Shown: positions 38,361 through 45,871 of the stretch, piece by piece
Numbering within the stretch: the stretch's first letter is position 1
How the letters are laid out: each line of letters starts with the position of its first letter
Source of the DNA: Maritalea mediterranea
GTDB lineage: Bacteria; Pseudomonadota; Alphaproteobacteria; Rhizobiales; Devosiaceae
NCBI RefSeq assembly: GCF_021568695.1
Contig: NZ_JAKGTI010000001.1
Coordinates: forward strand, 1,364,001-1,428,000
Direction of reading: 5' to 3'
DNA length: 64,000 bases
The notes under the pieces: generated by a model
Databases searched by the model: none
The model's input: only the letters and a program-made list of their open reading frames with translations
Told to the model about the DNA's origin: nothing
Position numbers and translations under genes: made by a program

Positions 38361-39163
38361 GTGATCCCAAGTCAACCGTTGCTGAAAGTCCTAAGGGAGA
38401 TACTTCTCTGGCGGGTGCCGATCTCGCATGGTCGAAGGATGCGCTTGTGGTACTCAAAAACAGCTTAGCTGAGGGACTGTCACCTGATGATTTGGGCGGC
38501 AAAATTGCTTTTGACTTTGGCCTTGGCTTGGAGGGTGTTTTTGCCGATACCCTTCCGCCATCCCGAATAAGGAGATCTGAAGTGTTTTCGTTGGCGATTG
38601 ATCCCAATGTCAACACCGTAACGGTCTGCGCCGCAATCATGGCCTGGGGCGGTATGAACCAACGGTTTAGAAATGGATTCTTTTCTCTCGCCGATTCTGG
38701 TTGGCTGAAGCTTGCCGACAGCATTCGGGAAGGTAAGGTGCATCGCAGTTCTGCATACGATGCTTTTTCTGCTCTGCGTGAAGAGAAAAAACTATATGGC
38801 GTTGGCCCTGCCTATTTCACCAAAATGATCTACTTTCTTACTCCAAGGTCATCACCAAGGCAGGAGCCAGCTTATATAATGGACCAATGGGCGGGATGTT
38901 CAATTAACCTCCTTTTGGCTCAAGAGTTGGTGAAAATGGATGTCATCCGCAAATGGGAAAAAGAGGCATCAGCACCTAAATTCACTTACATGGTCTCTGA
39001 TGCCAATACGGGTGAAAACTACGAGAAATTTTGCAATGCTGCGGAGGCGCTTCGCCTCCATCTAAATCTTACACATGATGAAACTGATCGCTTGATGCTT
39101 GCAAATGGGGGTAAAAATAAATCAAGCTGGCGGAAATACGTCATCGGATACCGAAGTATATGA
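38357..39163 (+). CDS. OGG-fold (helix-hairpin-helix) DNA glycosylase-like protein
   Basis: A 268-residue protein that I compare to the 8-oxoguanine DNA glycosylase OGG-fold family. The basis is a helix-hairpin-helix-like segment KKLYGVGPAYFTKMIYFL (144-161), a lysine (K156) and an aspartate in YIMDQWAG (D176). This order matches the Lys/Asp pair of OGG-type glycosylases. The tryptophan/glycine region CAAIMAWGGMNQRF (91-104) also fits. The ATG at 38357 has AGGAG six bases upstream. Presence inside a Type I operon suggests a defence role, perhaps on modified phage DNA. Activity is untested. Confidence 0.65.
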   Translation: MSDPKSTVAESPKGDTSLAGADLAWSKDALVVLKNSLAEGLSPDDLGGKIAFDFGLGLEGVFADTLPPSRIRRSEVFSLAIDPNVNTVTVCAAIMAWGGMNQRFRNGFFSLADSGWLKLADSIREGKVHRSSAYDAFSALREEKKLYGVGPAYFTKMIYFLTPRSSPRQEPAYIMDQWAGCSINLLLAQELVKMDVIRKWEKEASAPKFTYMVSDANTGENYEKFCNAAEALRLHLNLTHDETDRLMLANGGKNKSSWRKYVIGYRSI

Positions 39164-39357
39164 GCATTTACGACGAAGCCGAAGCGGGTACCCGCGCCGA
39201 GCGCATAGATCCTGTCCTTGCAGCAGCGGACTGGGGCAAGAACGGCTCAAAGTTGCGTTGTGAAGTCATCTGCCCTAGACGCATCCAGTCAGGTGGTACG
39301 CGTGACAGACTACGCCGCTCTGTGTTGTACAAATCATGCACGAAGGAACTGATATGA
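39160..39357 (+). pseudogene. Truncated 5' copy of hsdR (hsdR')
   Basis: A 65-codon frame whose first 47 or so residues match the start of intact hsdR at 40182 (MSIYDEAEAGTRAERIDPVL versus MSIYDETEADTRAERIDPVL). The DNA is about 80% identical over 144 bases by my hand count, with many silent changes. It then diverges and stops. It ends before the nuclease residues D55, E69 and K71 of HsdR, so it has no enzymatic role. Its start overlaps the OGG-like gene and its stop overlaps the CBS-HEPN gene, both as ATGA, so it may serve as a translational relay. Confidence 0.85.
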
Positions 39358-40163
39358 GTTGGGCGAACGACCACGACGCCAGCCTCGATGTGCTACAGCA
39401 GGTTCAAGGAACCCTTACTGTAAGCCTCATCATGGTTCCACGCCAAGACCTTTCAACTTGTGTACAGGACGAAAGCGCGGCCCAAATTAAAGCTCGCAAT
39501 GAAAACCAGTACAGCTTCTTTCCTGTGGTAGACCGGCATAATCGTGTGCTGGGCCTTTATAATGCCGAGCGATGGTTTGAAGATGAAGCGCCTGACCTTC
39601 CAATAGCTGATGACTTTGTCCGCCTCTCAGAGGATATCGTGATTGGAGCGGACGCCAGCATCTTCGACTTTGTGATGCAAGCTGACGAACACCAAACGAA
39701 CCTCGTCGTATCAGGAAATCAGATCGCAGGGCTGGTCAGTCTATCCGACCTGCAGAAGTTACCAGTACGGGCTGCACTATTCGCGCTAATTACCAGCTTG
39801 GAGATGGCAATGGTAGTAGCTATTCAAAGGCGCTGGCCTCAGTTAGAGGATTGGATTTCGTTTCTGAGCGATGGACGTAAAGATATGTTGTTGTCCGAAA
39901 TCGGTGAAGCCAAAGCACATGACGGTTTCGTCAGTGAGATAGCCTTTACTCAATTCAGCGATAAGGCCGACATCCTCCGAAAGGGGAAACTGCTCGCACC
40001 AAGTAGCGCAGAATTACGGAAACGCTTCAAGCGGATCAGAGTGTTACGGGATAGCGTCGCTCACGCAAATAACTATGCGGCGACACCGACGACTGCAAAG
40101 CAGGTCTGCGAGACTGTTCGTTGGATCTACGAAATAAAAGCCGAGTTATTAAAGCTAGTTTGA
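39354..40163 (+). CDS. CBS-domain protein with C-terminal HEPN-like domain
   Basis: A 269-residue protein. Residues about 18-140 form a CBS pair (SFFPVVDRHNRVLGLYNAE, TNLVVSGNQIAGLVSLSDLQ), a module that usually binds adenine nucleotides. Residues about 145-269 are helical and end with LRDSVAHANNY, where R232 and H237 form the R-x4-H motif of HEPN RNases. I infer a nucleotide-regulated RNase or toxin. It lies between hsdS and hsdR, the place of HEPN anticodon nucleases such as PrrC in some Type I loci. AAGGA precedes the ATG at 39354. An inactive, purely regulatory HEPN fold is possible. Confidence 0.7.
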   Translation: MSWANDHDASLDVLQQVQGTLTVSLIMVPRQDLSTCVQDESAAQIKARNENQYSFFPVVDRHNRVLGLYNAERWFEDEAPDLPIADDFVRLSEDIVIGADASIFDFVMQADEHQTNLVVSGNQIAGLVSLSDLQKLPVRAALFALITSLEMAMVVAIQRRWPQLEDWISFLSDGRKDMLLSEIGEAKAHDGFVSEIAFTQFSDKADILRKGKLLAPSSAELRKRFKRIRVLRDSVAHANNYAATPTTAKQVCETVRWIYEIKAELLKLV

Positions 40164-40181
40164 AGATGAGAATTTGACCAG

Positions 40182-42506
40182 ATGAGCATTTACGACGAAA
40201 CGGAAGCCGATACCCGAGCCGAGCGCATTGATCCTGTCCTGGCCAATGCAGGTTGGGGAAAGAACGGCTCCAAGGTGCGTCGTGAAGTTATTTGTCCTGG
40301 GCGTATCCGGTCGGGCGGCACGCGCGGCAAGGGACTGTCTGCCGACTATATCCTGATCCACAAGGGCCAAAAGCTTGCCGTGCTGGAAGCTAAGCGCGCA
40401 GGCGTCAGTCACCGCAACGGCGTTGGGCAGGCAAAAGACTACGCGACCCGTCTTGGCGCACGCTATGCCTATGCTTCCAATGGGCTGAACTGGTATCAGA
40501 TCGATATGGTATCCGGCGCAGAGGGCGAAATGAAACTGCCCTTTCCGTCGCCGGATGAGCTTTGGGAAAGAACTTTTGCTGATCGAAACGAATGGCGCGA
40601 GCGCTTCGGTGCCGTGGACTTCGAAACCGATGGCGGCAAATGGGAGCTTCGCTATTACCAACACAAGGCCATCAATGCAGCGCTGGAAGCTTTGGCCAAA
40701 GGCGATCACCGTATCTTATTGACTTTGGCCACGGGAACAGGAAAAACATCCATCGCTTTCCAGATCGCGTGGAAGCTGTTTCACGCCAAATGGAATCTTT
40801 CAGGCGAACCGGTGCGCCGTCCGCGCATCCTATTCTTGGCTGATCGCAACATACTTGCCGACCAAGCCTACAACGCCTTCTCTGCCTTCCCGAATGACGC
40901 TGTAACCAGGATTGACCCTGGAACGATCCGCAAAAACCACGGCAAGCCGCCGAAGAACGCCAGCCTGTTTTTCACGATCTTCCAGACCTATATCACGGGA
41001 GAGGGGCAGCCCGTTTACACTCAATATCCGCCAGACTTCTTCGACTTTATTGTAATCGACGAATGTCATAGAGGCGGTGCCAAGGATGAAAGCGAATGGC
41101 GACAGGTGTTGGAGTATTTCGAACCGGCGGCACAACTTGGCCTGACGGCGACACCGAAACGGAAACACAACGCGGACACATATGCCTATTTCGGCGAGCC
41201 TGTTTACACCTACGCCCTGCGCGACGGGATCGAAGATGGCTTCCTAACGCCCTTCAAAGTGCGTCAGATGGCTAGCACTATTGACGAGTACGTCTATGAT
41301 GGTAGCGATGAAGTGATTGCGGGTGATATCGAAGAAGGCGAGGCCTTTGCTGAAGGCGATTTCAATACACGCATAGTCATTGAAGAGCGCGAGCTCAGCC
41401 GCGTAAAAGAATTCATGCGCCAGATTGATCAGCGTCAGAAGACGTTGGTTTTTTGTGCCACGCAGGATCATGCAGCAATGGTCCGCGATCTGATTAATCA
41501 AGTGAAGGAAAGTTCTAACCCCAATTATTGCCACCGCGTTACAGCAGAGGATGGCGCCGTTGGCGAACAACATCTTCGCGACTTCCAAGACAACGAGAAG
41601 ACCATCCCGACCATCCTGACGACTTCGCAAAAGCTTTCAACCGGGGTGGATGCGCGCAATGTTCGCCACATCGTTTTGATGCGTCCAATCCGCTCTATGA
41701 TTGAATTCAAGCAGATCATCGGGCGCGGCACTCGAACTTATGAAGGCAAAGACTTTTTTACAATCTGGGATTTTGTGAAGGCGCACGAAAACTTCAACGA
41801 TCCAGAGTGGGATGGCGAACCGCTCGCGCCCGAACCGTCCGCCGAACCTCGAACGCCTCCAACTGGACCACAGCCGGAGCCTGATGAGCCACACGAGCCA
41901 GATGATGGTGCGGACAACATTCCACGCGAAAAAGTCGTGGTTAAATTATCTGATGGCAGTGTGAGAAATATAAGCTACATCGCTGCAACCACTTATTGGA
42001 GCCCTGAAGGTAAGCCGATATCGGCGGCGGAGTTCCTAGAGCGCCTATTTGGCGATCTGAAAGGCATTGTCGCGGATGAAGACCAGCTTCGGGCCGTTTG
42101 GAGCGATCCTGACAACCGTGAGCGTTTTCTCGACCAGCTTTCCGACCGTGGCTATGATCAGGACCGCTTGGAGGATATCCGAAGCCTTGTTGACGCGGTC
42201 GACAGCGATCTGTTTGATGTCCTGAGTTATATTCTATTCATGCATGAACCTATTACACGCCATGAGCGTGCAGACATCGTGAGAGCAGGTGGCATGACCG
42301 AGGCGGATAACGAAATCAAAGACCTACTACTGTCAATCCTGAAAGCCTACGAGGCACGCGGCGAAAGCGAGCTCGCAACGAAGAAACTCGGTACGTTTCT
42401 GACAGCGCGTTATGGGAGTGTGAGTGAGGGAAAAAGCAAACTTGGCGGCTTGAACACTGTAAAAAATGCCTTCCGCGACATGCAAGTTACGCTTTATTCG
42501 AATTGA
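40182..42506 (+). CDS. hsdR: Type I restriction endonuclease subunit HsdR
   Basis: HsdR translocates and cuts unmodified DNA. The 774-residue protein is of the EcoEI-like (R.EcoEI C-domain) type. Its N-terminal PD-(D/E)xK nuclease has D55, E69 and K71 (SADYILIHKGQKLAVLEAK). SF2 translocase motifs are Walker A ATGTGKT (183-189), DECH (293-296), TATPKR and QIIGRGTR. After a Pro/Glu-rich linker (about 545-580) comes a C-terminal helical domain that docks on HsdM/HsdS. All catalytic motifs are intact. It starts 18 bases after the CBS-HEPN gene, with no strong ribosome binding site. Confidence 0.95.
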   Translation: MSIYDETEADTRAERIDPVLANAGWGKNGSKVRREVICPGRIRSGGTRGKGLSADYILIHKGQKLAVLEAKRAGVSHRNGVGQAKDYATRLGARYAYASNGLNWYQIDMVSGAEGEMKLPFPSPDELWERTFADRNEWRERFGAVDFETDGGKWELRYYQHKAINAALEALAKGDHRILLTLATGTGKTSIAFQIAWKLFHAKWNLSGEPVRRPRILFLADRNILADQAYNAFSAFPNDAVTRIDPGTIRKNHGKPPKNASLFFTIFQTYITGEGQPVYTQYPPDFFDFIVIDECHRGGAKDESEWRQVLEYFEPAAQLGLTATPKRKHNADTYAYFGEPVYTYALRDGIEDGFLTPFKVRQMASTIDEYVYDGSDEVIAGDIEEGEAFAEGDFNTRIVIEERELSRVKEFMRQIDQRQKTLVFCATQDHAAMVRDLINQVKESSNPNYCHRVTAEDGAVGEQHLRDFQDNEKTIPTILTTSQKLSTGVDARNVRHIVLMRPIRSMIEFKQIIGRGTRTYEGKDFFTIWDFVKAHENFNDPEWDGEPLAPEPSAEPRTPPTGPQPEPDEPHEPDDGADNIPREKVVVKLSDGSVRNISYIAATTYWSPEGKPISAAEFLERLFGDLKGIVADEDQLRAVWSDPDNRERFLDQLSDRGYDQDRLEDIRSLVDAVDSDLFDVLSYILFMHEPITRHERADIVRAGGMTEADNEIKDLLLSILKAYEARGESELATKKLGTFLTARYGSVSEGKSKLGGLNTVKNAFRDMQVTLYSN

Positions 42507-42541
42507 GATTGAACACGTATATAGTGCACTAGTCTCAACCT

Positions 42542-43309
42542 TCACCCTTTGAACAATCGCCGACGGCCAATGGTTTCCAACCCCGCCGCAAGCGCGCGAT
42601 CGGTGATTTTTGCGACATTCTCTTCCAAATGTCGGATCCTCGCTTGCATTTGCCGCCATTCCTCATGCGAGACAACAACGCAACCAGGGCTTACAGACAA
42701 ATCCACTTGAGCTGGCGCGTTTTTGGTGGCGGATTCGGCCGCAATTTCTTTCAACAGCCGCATGGCTTCACCAAACCAGTCCGCTGGCACATCCCGATAC
42801 CGCGGGACCCCAAAATAGTCTTTGAGTTCTTCAAAAACCGCCTCGCGCGAATCCGCATCCCAATGGTCGGCGATAAACTTTTGAATTTGCCGCCATTGCG
42901 ATTTGCAAATGGTCCTGGGCTCATTCGGCAACTCTTTCGAGGGCTTGGGCTTCAAAATAACGCCGGTCTTCACCTTAAAAAACACTTCGACCATCTCGAT
43001 CGTCACGTCGACGGCATTCACCGCATTGGATTTAGCGCAGACGTAAAGCGCTTGCTTTTCGTTCAAAAAATAGGTTCGAGCAGGGCGTCCGCCCTTGGAA
43101 TCCGGGGTTTGCGCCGATTTGCGCGCACTGGAAGTGCAAACAACTTTACCAAATTTTTTGAGTTCTGACATGTGCCCGCGAATAAGTCTTCTAATGTCTC
43201 TTTCACGTTCAAACCCTAGCGCTTCCGCCAAGTTAAGGTCTTCAATGCGGGGGCTAGAATCATCAACTTCAATATCAATATCTTCAATCCGAATCATAGG
43301 TGAGTTCAT
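42542..43309 (-). CDS. Phage-type regulator (Rha/antirepressor-like)
   Basis: A 255-residue protein with a DNA-binding-like N-domain (AEALGFERERDIRRLIRGHM, GRPARTYFLNEKQALYVCAK, TIEMVEVFFKVK) resembling phage Rha or P22 antirepressor regulators. A C-terminal helical stretch follows (HEEWRQMQARIRHLEENVAK). The ATG at 43309 has AAGGGGG upstream. It overlaps the preceding small gene by four bases. The role is probably control of island or phage genes; the exact family is uncertain. Confidence 0.6.
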   Translation of the reverse strand: MNSPMIRIEDIDIEVDDSSPRIEDLNLAEALGFERERDIRRLIRGHMSELKKFGKVVCTSSARKSAQTPDSKGGRPARTYFLNEKQALYVCAKSNAVNAVDVTIEMVEVFFKVKTGVILKPKPSKELPNEPRTICKSQWRQIQKFIADHWDADSREAVFEELKDYFGVPRYRDVPADWFGEAMRLLKEIAAESATKNAPAQVDLSVSPGCVVVSHEEWRQMQARIRHLEENVAKITDRALAAGLETIGRRRLFKG

Positions 43310-43629
43310 GCTGCACCCCCTTCCAACCGGTCGACGACCAGGCGCAAAAGCCGGGCGCACTCGCTATCAATTACAGCGTCAAGGGTCAGGACATAACGGA
43401 CAATATCCGCAGACGTCATTTTAGAAAATTCGGGAGTATATTCAATGTCTTGTTCAAAAGACTGCAAAACGGTTTCCAATGGCAGGGGAAACGCGCTATT
43501 ATTCAAAATAGCATTGGCCATGAGAAAGTTCTTTTCTCTCGTTGGTGTCAGCAGGCGCGGTTGTTGGTGCAACCGCCACAGCCCGGACACGACCATCCCC
43601 ATAGGATGGACATAACGCCAGAAGTTCAT
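43306..43629 (-). CDS. Small hypothetical protein, related to the ORF at 43999
   Basis: A 107-residue protein of unknown function. Its C-terminal segment (IVRYVLTLDAVIDSECARLL) closely resembles that of the 65-residue ORF at 43999-44196 (ILKYVLGADAIIDQECIRLL), so the two share a small domain. It is coupled to the Rha-like gene by a four-base overlap. The family is not recognised. Confidence 0.55.
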   Translation of the reverse strand: MNFWRYVHPMGMVVSGLWRLHQQPRLLTPTREKNFLMANAILNNSAFPLPLETVLQSFEQDIEYTPEFSKMTSADIVRYVLTLDAVIDSECARLLRLVVDRLEGGAA

Positions 43630-43760
43630 AGTTTATACTCAAGCAAAATTACCCACGAATTTCTATTTACGCCCCCTTCACGAAAGCGTGAAATTCTTGA
43701 TTTTAAACGATTTTCTTTAAATTAGGCCATTGACCGGCCAAAGGCGGGCTTTTTCCGACT

Positions 43761-43786
43761 GCTAAGTACAGATAAATAAAGGGAAA
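43761..43786 (+). repeat. Right copy of the inner 26-bp direct repeat
   Basis: Matches 31754-31779 with two differences. It lies between the two related small ORFs and outside any gene. Confidence 0.6.
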
Positions 43787-43806
43787 TTTCTGTTGTCAGC
43801 CGCTTT

Positions 43807-43860
43807 AAACTGGCGATCGGCGTCGTCTGCGCTGAAGCTGCGACAACTGGTCGCCAGTTT
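43807..43860. repeat. Long inverted repeat
   Basis: AAACTGGCGA (43807-43816) and TCGCCAGTTT (43851-43860) are perfect inverted copies, with an inner GTCG/CGAC pair in the 34-base spacer. There is no adjacent T-run typical of a terminator. It could be a protein-binding site, an RNA hairpin or an origin-type element of the island. Confidence 0.5.
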
Positions 43861-43998
43861 ACACGTTTTTGCGGATTTGTCAAGTAATAAATTATGCACA
43901 ATTAGGTTTTAACGCTGGTCGTTTCCAAGGGTGGACATAGCAGGGCGGCCGCGTCACGACAGCCCCCAGCACTGGCCAATCCAAGGATGGTCGTGGCG

Positions 43999-44196
43999 CT
44001 AAATATAAGGTCCGCGGCGCCGCAATCGCGCCTTGGCCACTTCCAATAGCCGAATGCACTCCTGGTCGATGATGGCATCGGCCCCAAGGACATATTTAAG
44101 AATTTCAACCACGGGTTGATTTTCCGGGTCGAAGCCTTCTAGCGTAGGTTGTGACGGAAGCGATTCTTTTTCACTCTCGTTTGCAGCAGCACTCAT
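43999..44196 (-). CDS. Small hypothetical protein, related to the ORF at 43306
   Basis: A 65-residue protein with a strong AGGAGGGG before its ATG. Its second half is the shared helical segment EILKYVLGADAIIDQECIRL, followed by a basic end (AKARLRRRG). Function unknown. The good ribosome binding site and the similarity to the neighbouring small gene support it as real. Confidence 0.6.
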   Translation of the reverse strand: MSAAANESEKESLPSQPTLEGFDPENQPVVEILKYVLGADAIIDQECIRLLEVAKARLRRRGPYI

Positions 44197-44411
44197 ACTT
44201 CCCCTCCTGTTCGCCGCCAGCCCCCAAGCATGGCGGGTTCATTTCTTCTTTTGGTTGGGTGTTGCACGCCACGGCAGCAGGCAGGATCGCCCGCGGCGCG
44301 ATGGCGGGTGTGGGGTTACTCCACAAGATAAGGTGAGCGTGCTTCACCTGTCTGCGGGCTGTTGGCGCAGCCCGTCCCGCTCCCGCCCATTGGCGGGGGC
44401 GAAAATCGGGA

Positions 44412-44975
44412 TTAAGGCTGGATCCACTCGACGGGATTGGCCCATTTAATATCGGACAAAGTAACGGTTTCATTATTCAAGCGTGCGAGCTGGTATTTGC
44501 CGCTCAATTTATCGTAGGACAGCTTGCCAACTTCCATGTGGCCGCTTTCGAGCTTAACGACGGCGAGACGGCCCACAGCCGCGCCTGAGACTTCATTCAG
44601 CGCCGTTTCTTTATAAAGGTACACTTGGCCCCCATCGACATTGCGGATGGCCTCAAAAGCCGCGTCCCAGACTTTAATGGACACCGGTTCGCGCGCGGCC
44701 AGCACCTTGCCTTGAATGATTTCATGGCGGATAGGCACATTGTGGCGCAGTGGGATAGGGTAGCCCACCTGTTCAAAGATTTCGGTGACGGGCACCCGAA
44801 AGAGCGCCGCCAGGTCAAATGCCTCACCGATTTGCAGCTTGCGTTCGCCCTTCAGCACTTTGTGGAACGACAGGTAATGCAAGTTCATCCGGCGCGAGAC
44901 TTCGCGTTGTGACATATCCAGGTCTTTGAGCTTATTCTCAAAGTAGCGGACATTTACGTGGTTTTCGGTTTTCAT
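44412..44975 (-). CDS. CI/XRE-type repressor with S24-like C-terminal domain
   Basis: A 187-residue regulator with an N-terminal helix-turn-helix (MSQREVSRRMNLHYLSFHKV, about 22-41) and a C-terminal part (about 95-187, VGRLAVVKLESGHMEVGKLS, ending IKWANPVEWI) shaped like the LexA/CI peptidase domain. I could not place the Ser/Lys pair with confidence, so self-cleavage is not claimed. The ATG at 44975 is preferred to one at 45026. It is the likely lysogeny-type regulator of the island. Confidence 0.7.
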   Translation of the reverse strand: MKTENHVNVRYFENKLKDLDMSQREVSRRMNLHYLSFHKVLKGERKLQIGEAFDLAALFRVPVTEIFEQVGYPIPLRHNVPIRHEIIQGKVLAAREPVSIKVWDAAFEAIRNVDGGQVYLYKETALNEVSGAAVGRLAVVKLESGHMEVGKLSYDKLSGKYQLARLNNETVTLSDIKWANPVEWIQP

Positions 44976-45318
44976 TTTGATGTTTCCCCACTTGAAGTCG
45001 CAAATTTGCAGATCGAATGCGTCCATAATTATTCATTGGGCAGAGTGCTCTAATGTTTGATCAAAGTTTAAAGATGGCATACGCGTCGCTCTTGCTCATG
45101 CTGGCGACTAGTAATTGTGCGTCAGCGTGTTCATGAATTTTGACCTACCTAAGACTAGCTGCATTTATCAAATTGGGAAAAACATTTGAAAATTTGTCCA
45201 GTAAACTTCAAACTAGCCCACCGGGGGGGGGGATTCAAACTCAGATGAGGCTTTGGAGATTTAAACCTTGCTAGCGGATGACTTAGAAAAAATTAGAAAG
45301 AATTTTGGCAATATCTTA
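44976..45318. other. Region upstream of the repressor, with a G10 run
   Basis: 343 bp without a gene. It should contain the repressor promoter. A run of ten G (45223-45232) preceded by CC stands out in otherwise AT-rich DNA. No operator repeats could be assigned. Confidence 0.4.
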
Positions 45319-45828
45319 CTAATCTTTGCAGTTTGCGTAGTCCTCGGCCAATTCAAACGAGTGTACGGCAATTTCTGAGTTTGTATGGCATTGTCTGAAA
45401 CTCGCAAGGGCGGCGTTTAGGAAGCCATCCCCAATGGCCGCCCGTCCGATGTTATCCACCTTCTCCAATCTTTCGGCCAAGTCGTAGGCTTCGGAGAATG
45501 CCAACTGTCGGTTTGCTTCATCTGCTTCGATACGGCCGTGGAACCCAGCGTACTATTCCGCCCCTAGGATTCTCATCAAATTGTGGAGTTCCTCCATAGG
45601 TATAACAAGTTCGCACAGCTTCTTGTCCGGCACTCCATTTGTCATAAAGTTGTTGGACTTGTAGACGCTGAGAAATGTCGCGTGCCCTTCTTCGGCACCG
45701 GTGTCTTCGGGATCTGTCGCCTTCAAATACCGATCGGAAACCATGCAAGATGCGGTACGTGCGCCCCGCCTATTTCTTTCCATTTGCCATTTTGAGATCG
45801 GGAGTTTTGTCACGTTGCCTTCGGTCAT
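45319..45828 (-). pseudogene. Gene of 170 codons split by an in-frame amber codon
   Basis: The ATG at 45828 (AAGGA six bases upstream) opens a 91-residue frame beginning MTEGNVTKLPISKWQMERNR and ending at TAG 45555-45553. The same frame continues open for another 77 codons with protein-like sequence (GFHGRIEADEANRQLAFSEA, YDLAERLEKVDNIGRAAIGD) to a stop at 45319. Either a nonsense mutation inactivated one gene or the TAG is read through. The only start seen for the second half is a TTG without a clear binding site. Family not recognised. It lies 43 bp downstream of the integrase gene. Confidence 0.6.
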
Positions 45829-45871
45829 GATTTTCCTTTCGTCCAGGGGGACGGCAAGATACTGCCGCTTT

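Noticed and set aside
41298-41304. Another TGGTAGC heptamer, inside hsdR
   Set aside because: Isolated and within coding sequence; expected by chance in 64 kb.
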